This document shows, piece by piece, positions 34,012 to 45,080 of a stretch of 64,000 nucleotides of DNA. The notes beneath the pieces are model-generated. The model searched no databases. It saw only the letters and a list, made by a program, of their open reading frames with translations, and was not told the DNA's origin. The stretch comes from Notamacropus eugenii (taxonomy: Eukaryota; Chordata; Mammalia; Diprotodontia; Macropodidae): the NCBI RefSeq assembly GCF_028372415.1, contig NC_092875.1, forward strand, positions 410,699,739 through 410,763,738. The letters run 5' to 3'. The number at the start of each line of letters is the position of its first letter. The first letter of the stretch is position 1. A program made the translations under genes and the position numbers.

Positions 34012-35556
34012 GGCAAAGGAGTCCTACATAATTCCTTTTATGACATTTGCAATACTGATAACTAAATCAGGAAGAAGAAAAACAGAAAATAATAGAACCA
34101 TTTCCCTAAAGAATATTAGGCAAAATTTTTTTTTTTTTTTATCAAGAGGCAACAGCAGTATTGACTATGAGCAAACTGGATTTAGTCCAGGATTGCAGGA
34201 CTGTTTCAAGATTTGGAAAACTTTCGGCATAATTAACCATATTAATAATAAACAAGCATCTTATAATTATCTCAAAAGAGGCAAAAAAAAGCTTCAGACA
34301 AAATAAAACACTCATTCCTAGTAAAACAAGAGAAAGCATAGAGATAAACAGGGCTTTCCTTAAAATGATAAGTAGTATTTATCTATAGAAATCAGTGAGC
34401 ATTATCTACAATGGGGATAAGCTAGAAACCCTCCTAATAAGGTCAAGGGTGAAGCAACGATACTCATTATCAACACTATCATCCAATATTGTACCAGAAA
34501 TGTTAGTTATAGCAATAAGAGAAGAAAAATAGATTGAAGGACTTAAAATAAGCAATGAGGAAACAACACTGTTATACTTTGCGGACAATATGGTAATATA
34601 CTTAATCAACTACAAAGCTACTTGAAATAATTAACAACTTTAGCAAAGTTGCAGAATACCAAATAAATCCACATAAATCATTATAATTTGTATGTATTAC
34701 TAATAGAGTCCAACAGGAAGAAATGGAAAATTTAATTGCATTTAAAATAATTCTAGACAACATAAAATACTTGGGAGTCTACCTTCAAAGTTAAACTCAC
34801 TTTTTCACACAACTAATGTTAGATCTGAACAAATAAAAATATCATTATCTTATGGGGAGAAGAAACCGGCATAATAAAAATGACAATCCTACCTCAATTA
34901 GTTCACTTATTCAGTGCCATACCACTTGAACTACCAAAAATCATTTTATAAAGCCAAAAAAAATCATTTGGGAGAACAAAGTGTCAAAAATATCAAGGGA
35001 ATCAACGAAAAATATGTGAAGATGGTGGCTTAGCAGCACCAGATCTCAGCCTATCTTGTAAAGTAATAATCATTGAAACAGTCTTGTACTAGATAAGAAA
35101 TAGAGTGGTGGACCAGTGGAATTGATTAGGTACATGATGTTTAATAATAAATGAATATGGTAATCTAATATATGCTAAATTCAGAGACCCAAGCTCTGAG
35201 GAAAAAACTCATTATTTGACAAAAATTGCCTGGAAAACTAAAAAGAAAAATATATAATTAGGCAAAAACTAGGAAAAGTTCAAAATCTTATACAAGATGA
35301 AAATAGTTACACAATTTAAACATAAACAGTAAGATTCTAAGCGAAATAGGGGACTATTTTGCCTATCAGATATTTGGATAAGGGAATAATTTGTGACCAA
35401 AAAAATGATAAAAACATTTGAAGATGTCAAATGAATCATTGAGATGACTTCAGATTTTAAGAAAAAACTACAAAAAAGAAGATCAATGCACCCAATATTA
35501 GAAAAGAAGCAGGGTACTGAGAAAAATTGTTTCTTTGATAAAGGGTCATTTCTGGG
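34012..35556 (+). pseudogene. L1 ORF2p RT and C-terminal remnant (copy C)
   Basis: ORF2 resumes in the RT fingers ('ctgataactaaatcaggaag' against copy B 'ttgatacctaaaccaggaag'). An A/T-run at 34122-34140 interrupts it. The catalytic motif at about 34577-34590 reads YFADNMV, with the second Asp replaced by Asn as in copy A. C-terminal ORF2 codons are recognisable to about 35550, with a phrase like KRRSMHPILEKK. It then gives way to the 5' end of element D. Confidence 0.7.
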
Positions 35557-36260
35557 AAACACAACCAAGATGAGAGAGTAAAAGCAGGGACCAGCCTGAG
35601 CTTTCCACCCAAACCCCAGAAAATACCTGTAAAAATGACTCTGAACAAATTCCAGAACAGCAGAAGCCACAAAATGACAGAGCAAAACAGATTTCCAGCT
35701 CAAGACAATCTGGAAGACCTACAGGAGGGGTCTATTGTCCAGGGCTCTGAGTGGAGCAAAGCTCAGAGTAGGCCACAACAGTGCAGAAGGGACTGGAGCA
35801 GGCCTCAGGGCACTGAATCATAGTGCCATGGATTCCAGACTTCTCAGTCTACAAACACCAAAGACAACTTCAAAGGTGAGTGAGAAAGCTTTCTCACCTG
35901 GGTGAGAGAGGAACATGATTCAGTTGCAACCCCAGGGTGCTGGTAGCCACTGCTATAGGGGCCAGCTAATTCTAGAACCCTTGGCCTACACATGGTGGGG
36001 GAATTCAGCAGATTATGTGGTTCTCAGTTCTGGGTGGCAGTTCTGGGCCAAGGAGGAGCACTGGTATGGCAGCTGTGGAGAAGGAGTGCTACTTGTTGAT
36101 CCAGGGCAGAAAAGAGTACTTATGAGTTGCTCACAGACCAGACTGTAGGTTAGGAGATGAGTAAAAATGTCTCCTTTGATCATAACACTTGGGAGGAGCT
36201 GAGAATTTATAAACCCCTGGAAATACCTCTGAAAGCAATTGTACAAAGATCCTGAAACTG

Positions 36261-36692
36261 GTGGCAGTGCACCCTTCACTTAACAGGGAGCTCAAAGATC
36301 AGGTGACTGGCTGGGAAAATGACAAAAAGTGGGAAAATAAAACTAGAGGAGGTTACTTTCTAGATGAAAAGGTATTTTCTTACAACGAGGAAGATCAAAA
36401 CATGCAACCAGAGGAAGATCAAGACATACAACCAGAGGAAGAATCAAAGCATAAAACTGAAGAAAGGTCAAAGCATATAACTGGAGGAAGACATCAAGTT
36501 CAAAGCTCCTACATCCAAACCCTCCAAGAAAAATATGAAATGGTCTCAGGTCATGGAAGAACAAAGGGTTCTGAAAATCAAGTAAGAGAAGTAGAGGAAA
36601 AATTGAGAGAGAGAAATAAGAGCAATGCAAGAAAATCATGAAGAACAAGTCAACAGCTTGCTAAAGTAGACTCCCAAAAATACTGAAGAAAA

Positions 36693-36723
<31 letters not shown>

Positions 36724-37124
36724 GTAACAAAATTTAAAAATAGACTAAACCAGATGCAAAAGAGGGCCGAAGAGCCAATGAAGAAAATAACGTCCTAAAA
36801 AAACAGAATTGACCAAATGGAAAAGGAGGTACAAAAGGTAACTGAAGAAAATGTTTCCTTCAAAATTTGAGTGGAGCAAATGGAAACTAATTACTTTACG
36901 AGAAATCAAAAAAATTATAAAACAGAATCCAAAGAATGATGAAAAAGAAGACAACATGAATCATCACATCCGAAAAAGCACTGACCTGGAAAGCAGATCC
37001 AGGAGAGAGAATTTGAAAATTATTAGACTACTTGAAAGCCATAATCACAAAAAGAGCCTAGACATCATCTTTTAAGAAATTATCAAGAAAAACTGCCCTG
37101 ATATTCGAGAACCAGAGAGTAAAA
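36261..37124 (+). pseudogene. ORF1p remnant with 24-bp in-frame repeats (copy D)
   Basis: The open part 36261-36641 has an N-terminal segment that holds four 24-bp units at 36387-36482, translating as acidic octads of the type EEDQNMQP. A coiled-coil region follows and is interrupted by an expanded TA microsatellite at about 36698-36723. The RRM-like region resumes at 36957-37075 with TDLESRSRRENLKIIRLLES. The frame is closed by frameshifts near 36500 and 36640. The last recognisable ORF1 sequence is at 37124. Confidence 0.7.
36698..36723. repeat. (TA)n microsatellite inside ORF1 of copy D
   Basis: A perfect TA run of about 13 units interrupts the coiled-coil coding region, with recognisable ORF1 sequence on both sides. 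Confidence 0.9.
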
Positions 37125-37404
37125 GGCCCAGCCTCTCCTATATACCCCTGCCATTTCTTTCCCTGGTTCTATTGGTATTCCCTGTAAACATTTTTCCTCA
37201 GTCTCTGGGTTCTCCCTTCTGTTGTCTCAGTTCCCAGTTTTCATAGAGTCCTGTGACTTTAGCCCATTCTCTTGCTAGGGTGGAATAAAGCAAATCATTC
37301 TACCCTGGGACATCCATCTCTTCCTCTGTCTTCTCTGCCTTTCTGTCTTCAAACAGAGGTCTGATATTTCACGATCCTATCCCCATCACCATTTGTAGTG
37401 CCAA
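37125..37404 (-). mobile_element. Endogenous retrovirus: PBS-like site and part of the leader
   Basis: Reading the minus strand from the LTR end at 37405, the next bases are T then TGGCACTACAAATGGTG, which sits where a tRNA primer-binding site belongs and starts with the required TGG. A purine-rich leader follows to 37125 and then stops against L1 copy D. No gag frame is visible. The tRNA is not assigned because the site is degenerate. It is an old, truncated provirus fragment with no coding capacity here. Confidence 0.55.
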
Positions 37405-37896
37405 TGAAATATTCACAGCACCTACAACAGTCATGAATATCCCTGTGCAATTCTGAATCGTGAAATACCACAGACTCTATGTGAGAAAGAGAATCAAAGC
37501 ATTTATTCAGACACCAAAAAGTCAAATCTATCACAGCATCAAAAATTCTATACACCATAACAATGCAGAGAACAATACCATCTCCAAGCCTTCCCCCTGC
37601 TAGGCTGACCACAAACAAGCTCCATTAAACAAATCACAACCAGGCCCCTTTAAACAAAATCACAAAAAAGCCTTTTCACTGTCTCTAGCCCACAGCCTGC
37701 ATCCTTCTTAGCTCTGACTATTTTCATGACCAATTTCCTCTCAGCTCTGCTTTAACTTCACCTCTTCCTGTTTCACCAGTTCATCAAGGTCTTCCCACTA
37801 TAGGCTCCAAGTGACTCAAACTTCCATGTGACCCAGGAAAGACACATGGACCTGTTAATGAATAGGAAAGATCTTCCCATTTAAATTACTATTACA
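37405..37896 (-). mobile_element. Endogenous retrovirus LTR
   Basis: On the minus strand the element starts TGTAATAGTAA and ends AATATTTCA, giving the canonical TG...CA ends and a length of about 490 bp. A polyadenylation signal AATAAA lies at about 37499-37504, followed by roughly 95 bp of R/U5. The plus frame set at 37349-37618 is a shadow. A PBS-like motif follows directly, which identifies this as a 5' LTR rather than a solo LTR. No target duplication could be checked because the 3' side of the provirus is missing. Confidence 0.65.
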
Positions 37897-39004
37897 TGCA
37901 TCCCCAAGAATTCACACAAACAAGAAGGGCAGGGTTTTTATCTTTGTAGCATGTTAAATTTAATGTACTTTTTGAAAGAAAAACTTCATTGGAGAAATTA
38001 ATGTTTAATCATGTTTGTTAATTTCATAAATATTGTAGAATATGAAAAAAAGAATTGTAGTGAATATATCTTTCAAAATGAACCAGAACATTTTATTCCT
38101 CTCTAACAGCAATATGACATTTAAATAAGACTAATTGAGGTTGGCAATAATGGGAAAAGATACGAATTGGAGGGTTCCTCTTTTGAAGGTAAAATCAGAT
38201 GACAACAAACACAACCTACTTTTGAGAAATCATCTAAATGTAGCTTAGTGGGCATGAAATTTCCAAGGATTTTTCTACATCCTATTCATAGCTGTGTATC
38301 GCCAAGTAATTATTTCTGTACTTTTAAATGAATATACTTTCTTGATATTATAAATTTCCCTTATCTAATTGCAGATTTTAGTTATATTCTCTTTGCTTAA
38401 TGATCTATCATCATTTTCACTTAAACTGTGATTGTTGTTTTCCCACTGAATGGTATTTACCTGTAGATTTGCAGTAAGTTAAATCATATATTGTGAGAGA
38501 ATGCCATTGTTCATAACACACCAGTTAGGTTTGTGCTATTAAATTCAAAATGGGTTTGTGAAATTCCATTCTATAATATCTATTTCTGTTTTTCAAAATT
38601 ATTTAAGAGACTGGCATTTTTCACCCATCTGTTTCATCTATTGGGTAGCACTTTGGCAGTTTTTGTTAAGTGCGGATATTTACTACCTTTGTGTTCTTCT
38701 ACTCTTAACTCTTTAAATTTAAGCAACTCATTTTCTGATCTTATTTCATCAGAAACTGAAAAAGACTTAAAAGTGAAATGACTTCTTACAATTGCTTGGG
38801 ATTAACATATTATGCATCTCTGTTTAATGGAATAGAGGATATCATTGACAGAAAACAATATGGACCCTTTGCGACAAGATCTGATACTAATTGGTTATGA
38901 TGCAGTGATAAGGAATAATAAAATCATTTATCTCTTCAGAACATTTCATTTGTACTTTTTTTTTTGTAGTTTGACAACTCTGGTGGTTCGTGTCTAAGAA
39001 AAAT
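37897..39004. other. No gene or named repeat recognised
   Basis: AT-rich sequence. The 82-codon frame at 38533-38781 is rich in Leu, Ser and Phe, has no recognisable domain, and I treat it as chance. Confidence 0.4.
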
Positions 39005-39285
39005 ATTATCTAGTGTTTATATATACCTATTATATTCCAGACACTGTGCTAAGCACCTTAGAAATATAATCTCATTTGATCTTGATACAAATCTCTGAGA
39101 AGAGTGCTATTTTCACAATTTTCCAATTTTTACCAATTTTATAGCTGAAGAAACTGAAGCAGTCAGAGGTTAAATGATTTGCTAGGGTAACACTACTAGT
39201 GAGTGTGTATGGCTGGATTTGAAGTTCAGTCTTTTTATCTCAGGCCAATTGCTCTGTCTCCTACTCCAAAATTGCCTCATATGCA
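39005..39285 (-). mobile_element. MIR/THER1-type SINE, long copy
   Basis: Antisense landmarks in order: 'acactgtgctaagcacctta', 'atctcatttgatcttgatac', 'tttatagctgaagaaactga', 'aggttaaatgatttgctagg' and 'ggctggatttgaagttcagt', then a phrase like 'gctctgtctcctactcc'. The full SINE body and tail are present. Confidence 0.75.
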
Positions 39286-39934
39286 GAACAGCATGTTCAG
39301 AAGGTAAATTACTGGTATTTCTGATTTGTTCTAGCATATCTTCTTTTCTTATATGGCAGAACATGAAGGAACACTACTTATTTTCCTATCTTCAATACCA
39401 TGATAATCATTATCAGAGTTTAGAATTGGACAAGTTCACAATTAAATGTCATTTCCTCTCCCATATTTCACATGCATACCTGTGCTTGTGCCTGTGTGTG
39501 TTTGCATGTGTGCATTGTTGCACCACACTGGATGTGTTAACCATCCAATCAATGGTATTGACAGAGTCCACAATAATTTTGCCCTATTTCGAGATTTTTC
39601 CCAAGATTTTACTGCTATCATAATAGCTTCAGACAATGTAAAATACCTCTTGTATATTGTGCTGACTGGTATTCCTTTGTTTGCTGCCTCGACTCATGAT
39701 CAGGAAAGGATTTGGGTAAAAAGTGAATTATTAATATTATTATTGATACTGTTAATATGATAATTAATACTGTTGTTATTTACAGTCCAAGGTTATTAAT
39801 AATTTGCCACGCCCTGACACAATGATGAATGAATAATTATATTCAATTGATTTTCACATGTTACCATCCAAAAAAAAAACATTATTCATAAAGTGTAACC
39901 TTTTTATTTCTCTCTGAATTTTGAAATTGTTTTG
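39286..39934. other. No gene or named repeat recognised
   Basis: The frames at 39219-39623 and 39446-39760 have no domain. A small TGTG-rich patch lies near 39493-39511. Confidence 0.4.
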
Positions 39935-40938
39935 ATGTTTTTTCCAATTCCATGTGAAGTGTTTTTTTTAATTTTAGAGTTATTTTACTTTTTAGTTCCA
40001 TATACAGTACCTTCCTGTTTTTCCCCTCATTGAGAAAGCAATCAATTTGATATAGGTTATAGATGTTACTCATACAAAATTGTTCCATCTCAGCCATGTT
40101 GCAAAAGAAAATGCAGAAAATGATTAAGAATAATCAAGTTTAAAAAGTGTGATTTAATTTGTAGTCAGACTTCATCAACTTGTTGTTTGTAGGTAGAAAG
40201 CATTTTTCATAGGTCTTTTGGGATAACTTTAGATTGTTATATTGAGGAGAATAGCGAAATCATTCCCAGTTAATCAACCTTACACTATTGCTTTTATTGT
40301 GTTTAAGGTTCTTCTGGTCCTGTACATTTCATTTTGCATAAGTTAATGTAAGTCTTCCCAGGTTTTTCTGAAAGCATTCTGTTGGTCATTCCTTTTAGCA
40401 CAATAGTGTTTGATCATAATTATATACCAAGTTATTCAAGTTATTCAGCTATTCCCCAAATGATGTACATCTCCTCAATTTCTAATTCTTCACCACCAGA
40501 AAGATAACTATTATAAATAATTTGTACACATTAGTCCTCTTTTTCTTTGGTCTCCTTTGGATATAAATCTGTTAGTGGTATTGCTGGTTCAAAGGTTATG
40601 GACAGTTTCATAGTGCTTTGAGCATACTTGCAAATTGCTCTCCAGTATGGTTAGATCAGTTCACAACTCAACAAAAGCTCATCAGTGTCCCTGTTTTCTC
40701 ATATCCCTTTTAACATTTGTCATTTTCCTTTTTTGTCACATTATCCAATCTTATAAGTGTGAGTTATTATCTCAGAGGTGCTTTAATTTACATTTCTCTA
40801 ATAAGTAGAGATTTAGAGCATTTTATTCATGTTCATATAGATATCTTTGTTTTCTTTGTCTGAAAAATGCTTGTTCGTATCTTTGGACCATTTATGAATT
40901 AGATAATGATTTGTATTTGTTATCTATGAATTTGAAAT
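39935..40938 (-). mobile_element. L1 3' end (first of two stacked tails)
   Basis: Antisense L1 3' landmarks run in order: 'ttccaattccatgtgaagtg', 'taggtcttttgggataactt', 'gtaagtcttcccaggttttt', 'ccccaaatgatgtacatctc', 'agtggtattgctggttcaaa', 'attgctctccagtatggtta' and 'aatttacatttctctaataa'. It is about 1 kb and 5' truncated. Confidence 0.8.
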
Positions 40939-40997
40939 GAACCTTTTTATGTATTTTAACAATACTTTATTTTCCCCAATTACCTGTTGAAATGATT

Positions 40998-41044
<47 letters not shown>

Positions 41045-41640
41045 CACACATATATAACATATATTTAAATTTTGGGTTCCAAATTCTATCCTTCCCTCCT
41101 CCTCCCCCCCACCTCCCAGAGATGGGAAAAAATCCAATGTAGGTTATACATATGAAATCATGTAAACCATTTCCATATTAGTCATTTTGTACAAAAAGAC
41201 AGGAAAGGTAGGAGGGAAGGGAGGAGGGAAGAAAAGAAGGAGGGAAGGAAGGAAAATAGTATACTTCAGTCTGTAGTCAGATAATATCAGTTCTTTCTCT
41301 GGAGGTTGATAGCATGCTTCATTATAAGGCCTTTGGGATTGTCTTGGATCATTGTATTATTGAGAATAGTTAAGTCATTTGCTGTTTGTCATCGTATAAT
41401 ATTGCTGTCACTATGTACAACATTCTGCTGGTTCTACTCACTTTAATTTGCATCAGTTCATATAAGTCTTTCCAGGTTTTCCTAAAATCATCCTCTCCGT
41501 CATTTCTCATAGCACAATAATATTTCCTTCACAGTCATACACCACAGTTTATTCAGCAAATCCGCAATTAGTGGGCATCCTCTTGATTTCCAATTCTTAA
41601 CCACCACAAAAAGAGCTTCTATAAATAAAAAATAAATATT
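40939..41640 (-). mobile_element. L1 3' end (second stacked tail)
   Basis: A second antisense L1 tail starts at the T-run at 40939 and repeats the same landmarks in a different subfamily version: 'attttccccaattacctgtt', 'cctttgggattgtcttggat', 'tctttccaggttttcctaaa' and 'ccaattcttaaccaccacaa'. A TA/CA microsatellite (41000-41055) and a purine-rich tract (41205-41250) are inside it. It ends near 41640. Confidence 0.8.
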
Positions 41641-41734
41641 TAAAAAAACCTTTCCGCTTCATTCTCGGTTTAGAAATACTAAATTGTTGAGGTATTGATA
41701 TATTATTAATGATGATACATTTATAAAATTTTCA

Positions 41735-41910
41735 TTTCTACATATGTTATGAGGGTTTTCCTCATCACAACTCTGTGATTGTAAAAGTATTATTATCTTC
41801 AGTTTACAAATGAAGAAATTGAGACTGAGGGTTTTTCTCATCCAAAGTAGCAAAGCTAGTTAAGTATTGGAGCTAGGGTTCAAGTTCCTATATCCTGACT
41901 CCAACTTCAG
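41735..41910 (-). mobile_element. MIR-type SINE
   Basis: The antisense landmarks 'tcagtttacaaatgaagaaa', 'ttgagactgagggtttttct', 'aaagctagttaagtattgga' and 'gggttcaagttcctatatcc' appear in order. Confidence 0.7.
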
Positions 41911-41965
41911 AGTACAAGTTGGACTAGATGACGTCTAAGGTCCCTTCTAATTCCAGTCAATGAAC

Positions 41966-42064
41966 ACTTAATGTGACTAGCACTATGCAAGGGATCTGAG
42001 ATTCAGTGACAAAACTGAAAGTTTCTGCCTTTAAGGATCTTACATTCTTAGACTATATGATTCA
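41966..42064 (-). mobile_element. L2-type 3' terminal fragment
   Basis: This short piece contains 'actagcactatgcaagggat' and 'tttctgcctttaaggatctt acattct', equivalent to the antisense end of L2. Confidence 0.5.
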
Positions 42065-42610
42065 ATGAGATATTGGAAGGGTTGTAACATTCAAAAGAGA
42101 TTAGCCTTCTTAACGAGTTGCTCCAGAAGACATGCATGAGAAGTTACTCTGAAATAAATTCCAGTTCAATATAGCAAAGAATTTTCTAACAGTTAAAACT
42201 GTCTAGAAATATAATTTTTTTGGTTAAGTTGTATCTGACTCTTTGTGACCCCATTTGGGGTTTTCTTGGCAAAGATATCAGAGTGACTTGCTGTTTCCTC
42301 CTTCAGCTCATTTTACAGGTGGAGAAACTGGGGCAAATGGGGTTAAGTGACTTGTCCAGAGTCACATAGCTAATAAGGGTCTAGGACCAAATTTGGACTC
42401 AGAAAGATGAGTCTTTCTGATTCTAGGCCCCTAGCTTCCCCTAGAAATATAATCATTTCTTTTAGAATGGGATGAGATTCCTGTCATTGGAAATGTTTGA
42501 GCAGCTGTTGAATAATCATCTCAGTAATATTATGGTGGGAATTTTTGCATTAGATTGATTGAAACAATCCCCAAGACCCTTCCAAAGCTGAGATTATGTG
42601 GTTTTGAATA
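42065..42610 (+). mobile_element. L3/CR1-like 3' tail (split by a MAR1 SINE)
   Basis: The parts on both sides of the SINE join into one recognisable tail. The end reads 'cctgtcattggaaatgtttg', 'attgaaacaatccccaagac' and 'ccttccaaagctgagattat gtgg' (overlap 'ccaaagctgagattatgtgg'). This resembles the L3/CR1 3' end that finishes with a phrase such as 'ccaactctgagattctgtg'. The family name is an inference. Confidence 0.45.
42216..42440 (-). mobile_element. MAR1-type marsupial SINE with target-site duplication
   Basis: On the plus strand it begins with a T-run, then 'gtatctgactctttgtgacc', 'ccatttggggttttcttggc', 'cattttacaggtggagaaac' and 'cttgtccagagtcacatagc', the reverse complement of MAR1. 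The 13 bases CTAGAAATATAAT occur directly on both sides (42203-42215 and 42441-42453). This is a clear insertion footprint, and the T-run marks the A-tail of the minus orientation. Confidence 0.85.
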
Positions 42611-43494
42611 ATATCAAGGAATGTATCCCTAGAAAATCAAGGTATCAATATTTTTTTTATATATAATTTATTTATTTTTAGTTTTCAACATTCACCTCCG
42701 CAAGACCTTGAGTTCCAAACCGTCTCTCCATCTCTCCCCTCCCCCAACCCCAGAGCAGTGTGCACCTCAGCCACTCCTTTTCCCAGTCCGCCCTCCCCTC
42801 TATCATCTACCCTTTCCCATCCCTCTCCCCTCCACTTTCCCTCAGGGCAAGATTAAACTCCATACCCATTGACTGCACAAACAACCACCCAGTTGCATGC
42901 AAAAACAACTCTCAACATTCATCCCTAAAGCCCCAAGTTTGACACTCTCTCCCCTATTCCCTCTCCATGTACCCTCACCAAGAAAATAAGTGATTCTATT
43001 TAGGTCCTTGTATGACCTATATTGTAGCCATGCAAAACACCTCTATAGCAGGCTTGTTGCAAAAGACCAATCACATTTCCCTCTATCCTGTCCTGCTCTC
43101 CATTTATTCAATTCTCTTCCCTGACCTGTTCCCCTACAATAGTGTTTGCTTCTGATTATCCACTCTCCCAATCTGCCATCCCTTCTCTTATCTTCCCTCT
43201 CCTATCTCCTTCACCCCCCACTCCCCGCCTTCCTGTAGGGTAAAATCGATTTCAATACCCAATTGAGTGTGTGTTATTCTCTCCTTAAGTCAAATCCAAG
43301 AAGAGCAAGATATACCCATTCTCCCTCATCTCTCCCCTTTTCCAATCCATTGTAAAAGTTGTTTCTTGCCTCTTTTATGTGAAATGCTTTAGTACATTCT
43401 ACTTCTCCCTTTCTCTTTCCCCAAGTACATTCCTGTCAAAACTTAATTTTATTTTTTAGATATGTTCCTTTCATATTCAGTTCATCCTGTGCGT

Positions 43495-43763
43495 GCTCCC
43501 TCTCTCTCCGTCTCTCTCTCTCTCCCTCTCTCTCTCTTTCTTTCTCTCTCTCTCTCTCTCTCTCTCTCCCTCTCTCCCTCTCTCCTTCTCTCTTTCTCTC
43601 TCTCTCTATCTTTCTCTTTCTCTCTATCTCTCCATATATATATACACACACACATACATACATACATAGACACACATATGTACACACATATATATGCATA
43701 TACACACATATATACATACAAATGTGTATATATGTGTATGTATGTACACACACACACACACAC

Positions 43764-43806
<43 letters not shown>
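43495..43806. repeat. Complex (CT)n-(CA)n-(TA)n microsatellite inside HAL1 E1
   Basis: About 130 bp of CT-rich repeat are followed by mixed CA/TA repeats and a final TA run. The long frames crossing it on both strands (about 43436-43845) are low-complexity translation. The smaller CA repeats of F and G lie at the same element position. Confidence 0.95.
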
Positions 43807-43809
<3 letters not shown>

Positions 43810-43949
43810 CCTCCAACTACCACAACACTGAGAAAGGTCTCATGAGCTACAAATATACAAATATCATCTATCTATGTAGGAATACAAACAGTTAAACTAC
43901 AATGAGGCCCCTATGGCTTCTCTTTCCTGTTTACCTTTTCATGCTTCTC

Positions 43950-45080
43950 CTGATTCCTGCACCTGAAAGATGAATTTTTCACTCAGCTCTGGTTCCTTGA
44001 ACAAGAATGCCCCAAAGTCCTCCACTTCATTGAAATTCCATTTTTCCCCTGAAGTATTATACTCAATTTGGCTGGGTAGGTGATTCCCAGCTTCATTTCT
44101 AGCTCCTTTTACCTCTGGAATATCTTACTCCAAGCCCTCTGATCCCTGAATATAGAAGCTGCCAAATCCTGTGTCATCTCTATTGCTCTTCCACAATATT
44201 TTGAATTGATTCTTTCTGGCTGCCTGCAATATTTTCTCCTTGACCTGGGATGTCCAGAACTTAGCTACAATATTCCCACAAGTTTTCTTTCTGGGATCTC
44301 TTTCAGAAGGTAATCAACAGACTCCTTCAATTTCCACTTTCCCCTCTGGTTCCAGAATATCAGGGCAGCCCTCCCTGACAATTTCTTGAAAGATGATGTC
44401 TAAGCTTTTTTTTTTTTTCCTATCATGGTCCTCAGGTAGACAAATGATTTTTAAGTTATCTCTCCTGGATCTATTCTTCAGGTCGGTTGCCTTTCCAATG
44501 AGATATTCCACACTGTCCTCCACTTTTTCATTCCTTGCTTTTGCTTTTCAATTTCTGGATTTATCCTAAAGTCATCAGCTTCTATTTGCTCTACTCCAAG
44601 TTTGAAGGAATTATTTTCTTCAGTGAGCCCTTGGACCTCCTTCTCTACTTGGTTAATTCCACTCTTGAAGGCATTCTTCTTCTCGTTAGCTCTCTGGACT
44701 TCCTTTCCCATTTGGTTTAGTTTGTTTTGAAAAGATATTATTTTATTCAGCATTTCCCTGGGTCTCCTTTAGCAAGCTGTTGACTCATTTTTTTTCATGC
44801 TTTTATTACATCACTCTCATTTCTCTTTCCAATTTTTCCTCTACTTCTCTTACTTGATTTTCAAAATCCTTTTTGAGCTCTTCCATGGACTGAGACCAAT
44901 TCATATTTTTCTTGGAGGCTTTGAATGTAGGAGCTTTGACTTTGTTGTCTTCCTCCAGTTGTATGTTTTAATCTTCCTCCAGTTTTATGCTTTGACCTTC
45001 CCCTGGTTGTATGTTTTGATCTTCCTCATTGTAAGAAAATACCTTTTCACCCAGAAAGTAACCTTCTCTAGTTTTATTTT
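43950..45080 (-). pseudogene. ORF1p remnant of HAL1 E1
   Basis: The N-terminal segment includes three 24-bp units at 44949-45020. The open piece 44753-44478 is the coiled coil (KLNQMGKEVQRANEKKNAFK, then GINQVEKEVQGLTEENNSFK). The RRM-like domain is open at 44523-44314 with TDLKNRSRRDNLKIICLPED and a later DIIFQEIVREGCPDILEPEG. The C-terminal domain continues toward 43950 with stops. It would have bound RNA like L1 ORF1p, but is now broken by frameshifts. Confidence 0.75.

Larger units (their letters stand above)
35557..37124 (+). mobile_element. L1/HAL1-type element, 5' part only (copy D)
   Basis: The start has an 'aaccaagatgagagagta' box and the 5' UTR phrase 'cagaacagcagaagccacaa aatgacagag', shared almost word for word with HAL1 F at about 47040-47065. 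The 5' UTR is followed by ORF1 to 37124, where it stops abruptly at the ERV fragment. The 3' side is absent, which is unusual because retrotransposon insertions normally lose the 5' side. Confidence 0.75.

Noticed and set aside
37130..37374. A forward LTR end (AATAAAG followed by a TTTCA end)
   Set aside because: The same DNA reads better as the leader of a minus-strand provirus: an LTR with TG...CA ends and a TGG primer-binding-like motif lies directly next to it.
38533..38781. 82-codon frame in unrecognised DNA
   Set aside because: It is hydrophobic with no recognisable motif and is within chance length for AT-rich DNA of this size.
39219..39760. Two overlapping plus frames (134 and 104 codons) as a possible gene
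   Set aside because: They have no domain or splice structure, overlap a SINE at one end, and have composition like the surrounding DNA.
43436..43845. Open frames of 113-127 codons on both strands
   Set aside because: All are translations of the CT/CA/TA microsatellite in HAL1 E1.
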